Assembly: GCA_009903905.1 (NCBI GenBank)
Contig: WYEI01000303.1
Span: 1 to 17,279 of the forward strand
Origin: Pyrobaculum sp.
Lineage (GTDB): Archaea; Thermoproteota; Thermoprotei; Thermoproteales; Thermoproteaceae
Reading direction: 5' to 3'
Length of the DNA stretch: 17,279 nt
Part shown: positions 1 to 6,410 of the stretch, in pieces
Numbering within the stretch: position 1 is the first letter of the stretch
Layout of the letters: each line of letters starts with the position of its first letter
Made by a program: the position numbers and the translations under genes
Notes under the pieces: model-generated
What the model was told of the DNA's origin: nothing
Seen by the model: the letters and a program-made list of their open reading frames with translations, nothing else
Databases searched by the model: none

Positions 1-7
1 GGGGAAG

Positions 8-247
8 TTGCCTAAGATAATTGCCGTCCTCGCGTTGCTTTATGGGGTCCCTCTGCCGTATGTATACGTGGTTGAGGGAGGCAACGTGGTGGTTGTGCTT
101 AGCAACTTCGCGAAATTTGTCTCCATCCCCCTTTTCGGGGTAGCACTCCTTGCAACCGCCACTGAAGCTCTTTTAACCCCGCAGAAGAGGGCGAGGGTTA
201 TTGCAGATCTTTCAATAACTGAGGAAAAGACGGAGAAGGAGGCGTGA
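8..247 (+). CDS. Small hydrophobic (membrane) protein, function unknown
   Basis: I do not recognise this 79-residue protein. It has two hydrophobic stretches, about residues 3-25 and 36-57, with a Gly-rich turn between them, and ends in a short charged Lys/Glu tail, so it is probably a small two-pass membrane protein. It is read from a TTG at the very edge of the window. The frame stays open upstream to base 1, so the true start may lie outside and the gene may be 5' partial here. Its TGA overlaps the GTG of the next gene, which suggests the two are cotranscribed. Confidence 0.55.
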   Translation: MPKIIAVLALLYGVPLPYVYVVEGGNVVVVLSNFAKFVSIPLFGVALLATATEALLTPQKRARVIADLSITEEKTEKEA

Positions 248-504
248 TATATTGTTTCTTCTGCGCACGTCCACTTACTGTGTACAACGTTGTGAAACTA
301 CGCACAGAGCTTTCGCTGGACTTATATGTATACGCCTGCGATGAATGCTTATCTAAATATAGCGACTTCATCCTTGAGGTCGTGAAAAGAGGCGAGAAGG
401 TGCCCTATTTTCCAGGCAGGAATCACAGGTACTCCGCCATGAATAAACCCGGTGTCGGAGGAGGTTATTACAAGCGGCGCCACAGAAGGGGCAAAAGCCA
501 GTAG
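244..504 (+). CDS. Small zinc-ribbon protein with basic tail, function unknown
   Basis: An 86-residue protein with two CxxC knuckles, Cys4/Cys7 and Cys32/Cys35, separated by 24 residues: a minimal zinc-ribbon arrangement. The C-terminus is Gly-rich and then strongly basic (KRRHRRGK), which would suit nucleic-acid binding, but I cannot name a family. It starts at a GTG sharing bases with the upstream stop (GTGA), so it is probably translated together with the membrane protein before it. Its last 156 bases lie antisense to the 3' end of the nuclease gene on the other strand. Both reading frames look protein-like, so I keep both. Confidence 0.6.
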   Translation: MIYCFFCARPLTVYNVVKLRTELSLDLYVYACDECLSKYSDFILEVVKRGEKVPYFPGRNHRYSAMNKPGVGGGYYKRRHRRGKSQ

Positions 505-906
505 CTTGGAGAGACATCGAGAAACCTTCTTCAAATGACTGCTTGCGACCTCGGACCACCTCCCCCCGCCGCTCCTCCACTTCTTTGCCTCCACCACGAA
601 AACCACCTCCCTGTTCCACGCAACGACGTCGAACTCGACCCCGCCATCGCAGTCAAGCCTCAGATTAGACGCCACGTTGAAGCCGAACTCCGCAAACACG
701 TGCCTGATAAATACCTCGAATTCCCTCCAATCTAGCCGCTTTATGTAACCCGCCACGTTTATCCCTCCCTTAAGGGCCTTGTAGAGCACGTAGCCCCGGC
801 TGGCCGGCTCACCTGACCCAATAAACCCCAGCCTCCTCAGGCAGTCCAGCGCAGATGCATCCCCAGAAAGATACTGCCTTACCGCCGCATCTACGCCTTC
901 ACACAC
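349..906 (-). CDS. Predicted PD-(D/E)XK nuclease
   Basis: The core has an acidic residue in a helix (WREFE, Glu about 64), then Asp93 in VEFDVV, then Glu106-Ala-Lys108 in VVEAKKW. This E-D-ExK spacing is that of Mrr, Holliday-resolvase and restriction-like nucleases, so metal-dependent DNA cleavage is likely; substrate and partner are unknown. No methyltransferase or specificity gene lies nearby, so it is more likely a repair-type or orphan nuclease than part of a restriction system. I place the start at GTG 906 (185 aa) because a TATA-like box sits 24 nt upstream. The frame extends to an ATG at 1014, but that version leaves only 9 nt before the divergent oxidoreductase and would cover its promoter and the candidate sRNA. 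The 3' end overlaps the zinc-ribbon gene by 156 bases. Confidence 0.65.
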   Translation of the reverse strand: MCEGVDAAVRQYLSGDASALDCLRRLGFIGSGEPASRGYVLYKALKGGINVAGYIKRLDWREFEVFIRHVFAEFGFNVASNLRLDCDGGVEFDVVAWNREVVFVVEAKKWRSGGGRWSEVASSHLKKVSRCLSKLLAFAPSVAPLVITSSDTGFIHGGVPVIPAWKIGHLLASFHDLKDEVAIFR

Positions 907-915
907 ATTTAAAAC
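907..915 (+). promoter_or_regulatory. TATA-like box for the candidate C/D sRNA
   Basis: ATTTAAAAC, centred at 911. This is about 24 nt upstream of the expected 5' end of the candidate C/D box RNA, whose C box begins at 936, the same spacing seen for protein genes in this window. It would give the small RNA its own promoter. Confidence 0.4.
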
Positions 916-927
916 ATAAACAGGAGG

Positions 928-933
928 TATTAA
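928..933 (-). promoter_or_regulatory. TATA-like box for the nuclease gene
   Basis: TTAATA on the minus strand, centred about 24 nt upstream of GTG 906. It supports the shorter nuclease start and leaderless transcription. It lies just ahead of the C box of the candidate sRNA on the other strand. Confidence 0.35.
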
Positions 934-986
934 GTGTGATGACTTCTGCACGTTGAGGGGTGATAGAGGTCCAAAGCGCTGAGCCC
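934..986 (+). ncRNA. Candidate C/D box guide sRNA
   Basis: The elements appear in the order and spacing of an archaeal 2'-O-methylation guide RNA. Box C is GTGATGA (936-942, exact consensus). A 10-nt guide follows (943-952), then a D' box-like TTGA (953-956, one change from CTGA), a 3-nt spacer, a C'-like GTGATAGA (960-967, consensus plus one extra A), an 11-nt guide (968-978), and box D CTGA (979-982, exact). Total length of about 50 nt matches the family. A TATA-like box lies about 24 nt upstream of the expected 5' end, and the RNA fits the gap between the nuclease start chosen here and the oxidoreductase. Weak points are the imperfect internal boxes and no obvious terminal stem. The RNA would assemble with L7Ae, Nop5 and fibrillarin, none of which is in this window. 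Confidence 0.55.
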
Positions 987-997
987 AGCTATACAAC

Positions 998-1004
998 TTT
1001 AATA
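998..1004 (+). promoter_or_regulatory. TATA-like box for the FAD oxidoreductase gene
   Basis: TTTAATA centred at 1001, 23 nt upstream of GTG 1024. It supports that start and a leaderless transcript. Confidence 0.4.
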
Positions 1005-1023
1005 GTGGAAACATGACGCCGCC

Positions 1024-2430
1024 GTGGGTTGCATCTCGCCGATTTCCTGCGAGCTCCAGGCAAGCAGAGAGGCGGAGCTCCGCACAGACGTGTTGGTGGT
1101 GGGGGGCGGACTCGGCGGTCTAGTGGCAGCGCTGGAGCTGAGACGCTACGGCTACGAGGTTAAGATCGTCCACATGGGTCGTCTCGGCGGTCACCATGTC
1201 TTGGGGAGCGCGCCTAGGTTCGCAGAAGACATCGACGTGGAGTCCATCACAGCCAAGGTCAAGGAGCTAGACGTCATGGAGGGGTTTTTCGACGGGCTGT
1301 TTGTTTACAGCGGTGGCACGAGATATAGCGTTCACTACAGACACCTCATACTCGCCACAGGCGGCGTCGACGTGCCGATAACCTTCCCCAACAGCGCCAA
1401 GGCGCCGCAGAAGCCGGCGGAGGAGGCTCTGCAGAGCCCCCCTAGAGGCCTCAAAATAGCCGTGTGGGGCTCCACGGAGTGGGGATTACGGACGGCCTTA
1501 ACGCTGAGGGGCTTGGGAAACGAGGTAATTCTACTAGACAACTCCGCGTATCTGCGCGACACTAAATACTATGAAAAGATAAAGAGCAAAATAGACTTCC
1601 CTATAACTACCTCTGTAATAATTAAGAGGTTTGAAAAGGGCGTACTCACCTACGAAGTTGTGACGGGCAAGAAGCAGAACGAGACTAGGCAGGAAAAGGT
1701 GGATCTCATCGTGTCGGCGGTGAGGATGGTTAATCCCTACGTCCCCATGAAACTTGGATTCAAGGTCTTCTACAGCTTCGAGCTGAACTCGCTTATACCT
1801 AGGCGCACAAACGCGGGCGAGCTGTTGATGTTGGACAACTCGGGAAGGGCCGTGGGCGGCGGCAACGTATACGCCACTGGGCATCTCTACGGCGCCGTTA
1901 GGGAAAACCACGTGGCTCAGCAGGCTAAGCTACTCGCCAAATACATAGCGTCGAAGGACGGACACGAGAGTCCAGACGCCGTGAAGAACGAGCTGGACAA
2001 GTTCCTAGTCACCTTGACCGTGGAGGCGAACTGGCTGTACAACCTAGGTAACCGGCTTGAAAAGGGCACAGACGGCACCGGCCGCTACGCCGAGCCAAAC
2101 GTCATAGACGTGCCGCACTGGGCCTCCTTCTGGCCGCAACTAGAGGAGGTCGAGGACGTAGTGATCTGTCCCTGCGACGGCACCACAATAGACAAGGTGA
2201 TGGCTGAGATAAAGAGACTAAACAGACTCAAGGAGATGAAGATCAAGATCACACACGAGGAGACGGACTTGTTGCGTCAGCTAAAGCTTCCGCAACTAAA
2301 CTTCGGGGGGCTGTGCGCCGAGAGCGTGTGCCTCCCATACGCCGCGATAATACTAGGCGCGGCGCTTGCCCAGAGGCCGTCCTACTTCCTCTACGGTAAG
2401 CCCCAGATGCTTTACGGCGAGATCAGCTGA
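1024..2430 (+). CDS. FAD-dependent oxidoreductase with C-terminal four-Cys (likely Fe-S) domain
   Basis: 468 residues. A Rossmann motif for FAD lies at residues 23-45 (VLVVGGGLGGL followed by an acidic-basic helix). A second nucleotide-binding fold is at about 144-172, with the motif degenerate (WGSTEWG; the middle Gly is Thr). A third FAD-contact motif is NVYATGHLYG, about 281-290. This is the layout of pyridine-nucleotide-disulfide-type flavoproteins, but I see no CxxxxC redox disulfide near the FAD. The C-terminus carries Cys382-x-Cys384 and Cys431-x4-Cys436, resembling the BFD-like [2Fe-2S] domain fused to HcnA/opine-oxidase type subunits. It probably transfers electrons between an organic donor or NAD(P)H and an Fe-S partner; the substrate is unknown. 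No partner subunit is adjacent. The 3' end overlaps the convergent phosphomutase gene by 19 bases. Confidence 0.8.
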   Translation: MGCISPISCELQASREAELRTDVLVVGGGLGGLVAALELRRYGYEVKIVHMGRLGGHHVLGSAPRFAEDIDVESITAKVKELDVMEGFFDGLFVYSGGTRYSVHYRHLILATGGVDVPITFPNSAKAPQKPAEEALQSPPRGLKIAVWGSTEWGLRTALTLRGLGNEVILLDNSAYLRDTKYYEKIKSKIDFPITTSVIIKRFEKGVLTYEVVTGKKQNETRQEKVDLIVSAVRMVNPYVPMKLGFKVFYSFELNSLIPRRTNAGELLMLDNSGRAVGGGNVYATGHLYGAVRENHVAQQAKLLAKYIASKDGHESPDAVKNELDKFLVTLTVEANWLYNLGNRLEKGTDGTGRYAEPNVIDVPHWASFWPQLEEVEDVVICPCDGTTIDKVMAEIKRLNRLKEMKIKITHEETDLLRQLKLPQLNFGGLCAESVCLPYAAIILGAALAQRPSYFLYGKPQMLYGEIS

Positions 2431-3701
2431 GCAAGTAGCTTCCTCAACGCCTCCAGCCCCTCTTTTGTGTAGGACTCCATCTTCACGCGGACCAGCGGCT
2501 CCGTGTTGCTCGGCCTTATGAGCAAGCGGCCGTCTCTTGACCTGATGTCTATGCCGTCTAGCTCGTAGAACTCAAGCCCGGCGGCCCTTCTCTTGGCCTC
2601 CTCCACGGCCTTTCTGGGGTCCGCCGTCTTGAAGTCGAGGCGCTCCTCGTAGACCTTGGGAGCCTCGTCAAGCACCTTGTCTAGCGCGACCCCGGCTGAC
2701 GTCAGCACAGAGAGTATCTTGAGCGCGGCGTATATTCCGTCGTCGAAGTAGTTGTGGTCTCTAAATCCTATGTGTCCGCTGTATTCAGCCCAAAACAAGG
2801 CGTTGTGTTTGATCGCGGTCGGCTTCTGGAAGCTGTGGCCGACCCTCTGCCGCACGATCTTGACGCCTCTCTCCTCCGCAGCCTTTTCGAGATACAGCGG
2901 CATGGTGACGTCGAGCACCACCACGTCGCCCGGCTTTGCGTAATACGTCAGAAGTGAGTAGACCGCCTTCTCCGGCCTGAACACCTCCCCCCTAGCCGTG
3001 ACCAGCCCCAGCCTGTCGCAGTCGCCGTCTAGGGCAATGCCTACGTCGAGTTTGTTCTCCGCCACAAGTCTCTGGAGCTGGCGTAGGTTCTCCGGCTTCT
3101 CGGGGTCCGGCGGGTGCGCGGGGAAGCGACCGTCCGGGTAGTCGTTTATGGCGATGACTCTCTTAAACGTCTTTTCCAGAAGCGGCTTCAGCACAACCCC
3201 CGAGGCGTTTGCAGGGTCGAAGCCCACGGATAAATCAAGCCTGCCGAACCTCTCAGCTACGTACTCCACGTAGCTAGACAAGACGTCTTTTACATATACA
3301 ACGCCGCGTCTCTCCGACGGCGGTTGTTCCAACATGAAGGCTAGTTGTTGCAACTCGTGGCTCTCCAGGTCGAACCCCCCGCGTTTCATGATCTTCATCC
3401 CGTTGTACTCCGGAGGGTTGTGCGATGCCGTGATCATAACCGCGGGCTTCCTCAACACGTGGGAGGCGTAGTGAACAACCGGCGTGGTGACGGTCCCGAT
3501 AAATAGCATGTTTCCGCCGGCTAAAAGGCCCCGGGAAAGCGCCTCCGCGATTCTGAAGGAGTGCAGACGCACGTCCATACCAACCACCACGTCGTCGCCT
3601 CCGAAGAACTTCGAAACGGCGAAGCCTATCCTCTCGACGAGATCCATTGTCAGCTCTCTATCCACGACCCCCCGAATGTCGTATGCCTTAAACACGCTCA
3701 T
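2412..3701 (-). CDS. Phosphomannomutase/phosphoglucomutase
   Basis: A full-length (429 aa) alpha-D-phosphohexomutase interconverting hexose 6- and 1-phosphates through a phosphoserine. The four signatures are in order: the phosphoserine loop TASHNP with Ser93; the metal loop DGDCDR at 225-230 binding Mg2+; the sugar-binding EYSGH at 306-310; and the phosphate-binding RPSNTEPLVRV at 396-406. It would supply mannose-1-P or glucose-1-P for glycan, lipid-linked sugar and nucleotide-sugar synthesis. The archaeal enzymes are often bifunctional and sequence alone does not settle PMM versus PGM, or exclude a glucosamine mutase. ATG 3701 is preceded by a TATA-like box 27 nt upstream that appears to be shared with the divergent DUF763 gene. 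Confidence 0.9.
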   Translation of the reverse strand: MSVFKAYDIRGVVDRELTMDLVERIGFAVSKFFGGDDVVVGMDVRLHSFRIAEALSRGLLAGGNMLFIGTVTTPVVHYASHVLRKPAVMITASHNPPEYNGMKIMKRGGFDLESHELQQLAFMLEQPPSERRGVVYVKDVLSSYVEYVAERFGRLDLSVGFDPANASGVVLKPLLEKTFKRVIAINDYPDGRFPAHPPDPEKPENLRQLQRLVAENKLDVGIALDGDCDRLGLVTARGEVFRPEKAVYSLLTYYAKPGDVVVLDVTMPLYLEKAAEERGVKIVRQRVGHSFQKPTAIKHNALFWAEYSGHIGFRDHNYFDDGIYAALKILSVLTSAGVALDKVLDEAPKVYEERLDFKTADPRKAVEEAKRRAAGLEFYELDGIDIRSRDGRLLIRPSNTEPLVRVKMESYTKEGLEALRKLLAQLISP

Positions 3702-3722
3702 CGTCGTGTAGTTGCCGGAAAG

Positions 3723-3733
3723 TTATATATTTT
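3723..3733. promoter_or_regulatory. Shared TATA-like element between pgm-type gene and DUF763 gene
   Basis: TTATATATTTT centred at 3728 is the only strongly AT-rich element in the 49-nt gap between two divergent start codons. It lies 27 nt from the minus-strand ATG (3701) and 23 nt from the plus-strand GTG (3751), the correct leaderless spacing in both directions. Confidence 0.5.
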
Positions 3734-3750
3734 GGCAACGCGTCCTAGAC

Positions 3751-4863
3751 GTGAGGCTGTCAGGCGTGGCCGATCTCCCTCTACACGACGGACATGTACC
3801 CGCCTGGTTGTTGACACGTATGAAGAAGCTGGCCTGGCTTATCCTGCGAATCATGAATGACCTCTACGGCCCCGACGGGATAGTGGAGAGGTTCGCCCAC
3901 CCCGTCTTCTTCCAAGCCTTCAACAACATCATCGGCATGGATTGGGACAGCTCGGGGAGCACCACCGTCACCACGGCAGTTGTTAAAGAGACGTTGCAGA
4001 GGTCAGACATCTCTGTAAGAGTCGCCGGAGGCAAGGGGAGGCATGCGCTAGACACGCCAAAAGAGCTGGGCGAAATAGCGAAGCTCTTTGACCTAGACGC
4101 GGAGGGTCTGGTAACCGCGTCGAGGCTTGTCGCCAAGGTGGATAACGCCTTGGTACAAGACGGATACGACATATACCACCACGCCTTTTTCGTGTCGGAG
4201 ACGGGTAGATGGGGGGCTGTTCAACAGGGCATGAACCCCCAAGTCAAGATGGCGCGGCGGTACCATTGGCTCCACGCAGAGGATTTCTTCAACAGCCCAC
4301 ACGCCGGCATAATAGGGGTTAGGCAAAACCAAGTCCTGAACCTCGCGTCGAGACACAGCAAGGGAAACAGAGACGTGGTGCTTGAGCTGGTGAACGAGGG
4401 GGCCGCCAAGGTGGCTAGGTACCTCCCGTTGCTACGAGGCCAAGCACCTCTCGTCGATACACCCTACTACCACCCATACGTCAAGCTGGACGTAGATCCA
4501 AAGACTGTGCTGAGGAATCTCCCCCCTCCTAAATCGGTAGCCGACTTCAGAGAGCTTCTGCTTAAGTATAGAGTGGGCCCAAAGACGCTACGCGCTCTCT
4601 CGCTTGTCGCCGAGCTTATCTACAAGGCGCTGGCCGACTGGAACGACCCGGCCGTAGACCCCTTTAAATTCGCCTTCGCAGTAGGCGGCAAAGACGGGGT
4701 GCCGTATCCCGTTGACAGGAGGACATACGATGAACTCGTCGCATTACTAGACGCCGCGGTGGAAAAGACGCGCAACGACCCGGGGCTTCACCGGTACCTG
4801 GCGCATCTCGCCAAGAGGGCGGAGACGTGGCGGTTCCCCGCAGACAAGAAGAGGCCTACCTAA
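3751..4863 (+). CDS. DUF763 family protein
   Basis: The N-terminus MRLSGVADLPLHDGHVPAWL matches the typical opening of the DUF763 (COG1415) family, as do the internal GGKDGVPYPVDRRTYDE near the C-terminus and the conserved His/Asp/Trp-rich middle (RRYHWLHAEDFF). A segment around LLLKYRVGPKTLRALSLVAE resembles a helix-hairpin-helix, which would fit DNA contact. The function of the family is not established, and I do not assign one. I start at GTG 3751 (370 aa) rather than TTG 3712 because it matches family N-termini and lies 23 nt from the TATA-like box; the longer version would include that box. Its stop overlaps the stop of the convergent pyrF by 4 bases. Confidence 0.85.
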   Translation: MRLSGVADLPLHDGHVPAWLLTRMKKLAWLILRIMNDLYGPDGIVERFAHPVFFQAFNNIIGMDWDSSGSTTVTTAVVKETLQRSDISVRVAGGKGRHALDTPKELGEIAKLFDLDAEGLVTASRLVAKVDNALVQDGYDIYHHAFFVSETGRWGAVQQGMNPQVKMARRYHWLHAEDFFNSPHAGIIGVRQNQVLNLASRHSKGNRDVVLELVNEGAAKVARYLPLLRGQAPLVDTPYYHPYVKLDVDPKTVLRNLPPPKSVADFRELLLKYRVGPKTLRALSLVAELIYKALADWNDPAVDPFKFAFAVGGKDGVPYPVDRRTYDELVALLDAAVEKTRNDPGLHRYLAHLAKRAETWRFPADKKRPT

Positions 4864-5453
4864 GGCGTGTCGAAACAGGCGGGCTTTAACTGGGCCCACT
4901 GAGCCGCCCTAGAAGGGTCGTCAAGGACGTATCTTCCGACTATTTCAAAGTCGGCCCCGGCGTTTATGGCGTCTCCCGGCCGTCCGCCCTGGGCCCCTAT
5001 GCCGGGCGTGATTATTCTGTATCTACAGCCGATGCGCCTACGTGCGTAGGCAACGACGTGGGGCTGGTTGCCCGGCAACACGATCCCACGCACCCCCTCG
5101 ATTTTTTCAAGCAACCTGTCCCATACCTCATCGTATAGCGTCGGCGCTGTCATTTTGACCAAGACATATACATGCTCGCCCTTTGGGATGGAGGGGTGTA
5201 GAAAGCCGTGTACAATTACGCAACACGCGCCCCGGCTTACAACCTTCTCGATAATCCTTTCCACTATATGCGGCACATCTGCCAACTTGAGATCCACAAT
5301 TACATTTCCGTATCTTGCTATTTCGCTAATGATGGAGACGCCCCCCTCAAAAACCAGATCCCAGCCAACCTTGAACGTCAAGCCCTTAAGCAACTTCGCG
5401 ACGTCTAGAGCCCGCAGGACGTTGGTGTCCAGGGCCACCACAAGCGGGGTCAC
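4860..5453 (-). CDS. pyrF: Orotidine 5'-phosphate decarboxylase
   Basis: Catalyses OMP to UMP plus CO2, the last step of de novo UMP synthesis, in the cytoplasm. Visible family motifs (numbered from TTG 5462): the N-terminal strand VVALDTN; Lys31 in FKVGWDL; the catalytic Asp-x-Lys-x2-Asp as VDLKLADVP (Asp57, Lys59, Asp62); and the phosphate-binding TPGIGAQGG (152-160) followed by IVGR. At just under 200 residues it is in the normal range for short archaeal enzymes. GTG 5453 (197 aa) is preferred over TTG 5462 because the TATA-like tract is then 23 nt away rather than 14. It is divergent from pyrB across only 40 nt, so two enzymes of one pathway probably share a control region. Confidence 0.9.
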   Translation of the reverse strand: MTPLVVALDTNVLRALDVAKLLKGLTFKVGWDLVFEGGVSIISEIARYGNVIVDLKLADVPHIVERIIEKVVSRGACCVIVHGFLHPSIPKGEHVYVLVKMTAPTLYDEVWDRLLEKIEGVRGIVLPGNQPHVVAYARRRIGCRYRIITPGIGAQGGRPGDAINAGADFEIVGRYVLDDPSRAAQWAQLKPACFDTP

Positions 5454-5462
5454 GCCCCTCAA

Positions 5463-5480
5463 TTTTTAATATAATATAAA
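5463..5480. promoter_or_regulatory. Shared AT-rich promoter between pyrF and pyrB
   Basis: An 18-nt tract of only A and T (TTTTTAATATAATATAAA) in the 40-nt gap between pyrF and pyrB. Its left part (TTTTTAATA) lies 27 nt upstream of the pyrB ATG at 5494. Its right part, read on the minus strand as TTTATATTA, is 23 nt upstream of the pyrF GTG at 5453. Overlapping or shared TATA boxes would couple the two genes. Confidence 0.5.
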
Positions 5481-5493
5481 TGCTCTATTGAAC

Positions 5494-6405
5494 ATGTGGC
5501 GTAACCGCGACGTGATCTCCGCCCGCGATTTCACCAGGGCGGATCTTGAGGAGCTTTTTGAAACTGCTAAGTATATGGAGAAGTACGCCAAAAGCCGCCT
5601 AGACGTGTTGAGGGGCAAGATTATGGCGGTTGCGTTTTTTGAGCCGTCTACCCGCACAAGGTTGAGCTTTGAGGTGGCCATGAAGAGACTTGGGGGCGAC
5701 GTGGTTGGGTTTTGGGGCGCCGAGGGCACAAGCGTTGAGAAGGGGGAGACTTTGGCGGACACCATCAAGATGCTGGACGCCTATTCTAACATAATAGTCA
5801 TCAGACACAAGTATGAAGGGGCTGCGAAGCTGGCCGCCGAGGTGGCGGAGAGCCCCGTCGTCAACGGCGGCGATGGGGCGTTTAACCACCCGACCCAGGC
5901 CATGCTGGATATCTACACGATGTGGAGGGAGTTCGGACGTGTAGATGGGCTAAATATAGGTCTGCTTGGCGATCTGCGCCACGCGCGCACCGTGAATAGC
6001 CTGCTGGAGGCGCTTGCGAATTTCAACGTAAGGGTCTACTTGATATCGCCGGAATACCTGCGTCCACGCGCTGAGACTATAGACTACGTCCAGTCAAGGG
6101 GTCTGAAGCTTAGTTTCCACACAAACGTGGAGGAGGTCATCGGCGAGCTTGACGTGATGTACGTGGTCAGGATTCAGAAAGAGCGGTTTATCGACCCGCT
6201 TGAGTACGAGAAGGTGAAGGGGAGCTACAGAGTTGTTCCCGACATGTTGCGAAACGCCAAGAAGAGCCTTATCGTGCTCCACCCGCTACCGCGGGTAGAC
6301 GAAATAGATCCAAGGGTGGACGCAACCCCTCATGCGAGGTATTTCAAACAAGCGGCGTTGGGGGTGCCCCTCAGGATGGCGCTTATATACCTGATCTTGT
6401 CATAA
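5494..6405 (+). CDS. pyrB: Aspartate carbamoyltransferase catalytic chain
   Basis: Condenses carbamoyl phosphate with L-aspartate to N-carbamoyl-aspartate, the committed step of pyrimidine synthesis. The 303-residue protein has the carbamoyl-phosphate loop [13 protein letters not shown] (STRTR 52-56), the 80s loop Ser80/Lys83 (TSVEKGET), [15 protein letters not shown] (HPTQ 132-135), the aspartate-domain motif [19 protein letters not shown] at 263-267 and the closing [16 protein letters not shown] use ATG 5494 instead of TTG 5488 because [13 protein letters not shown] is the usual N-terminus and the TATA spacing fits. The regulatory chain gene pyrI, commonly next to pyrB in archaea, does not follow here: an acetyltransferase gene begins 5 nt after the stop. 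Confidence 0.95.
   Translation: MWRNRDVISARDFTRADLEELFETAKYMEKYAKSRLDVLRGKIMAVAFFEPSTRTRLSFEVAMKRLGGDVVGFWGAEGTSVEKGETLADTIKMLDAYSNIIVIRHKYEGAAKLAAEVAESPVVNGGDGAFNHPTQAMLDIYTMWREFGRVDGLNIGLLGDLRHARTVNSLLEALANFNVRVYLISPEYLRPRAETIDYVQSRGLKLSFHTNVEEVIGELDVMYVVRIQKERFIDPLEYEKVKGSYRVVPDMLRNAKKSLIVLHPLPRVDEIDPRVDATPHARYFKQAALGVPLRMALIYLILS
6383..6389 (+). promoter_or_regulatory. TATA-like box inside the pyrB 3' end
   Basis: TTATATA centred at 6386, 25 nt upstream of the acetyltransferase ATG at 6411. It could give this gene its own transcript in addition to read-through from pyrB. Confidence 0.35.
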
Positions 6406-6410
6406 CGGCT

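Noticed and set aside
907..1014. N-terminal extension of the nuclease to ATG 1014
   Set aside because: It would cover the oxidoreductase promoter and the C/D-like RNA. The added 36 residues do not resemble the fold, and GTG 906 has a properly spaced box.
3360..3385. T-loop-like GGTCGAACCCC string
   Set aside because: It lies inside the phosphomutase coding sequence and no tRNA arms surround it.
3712..3750. TTG start of DUF763
   Set aside because: The translation would contain the TATA-like box, and family proteins begin at the later GTG.
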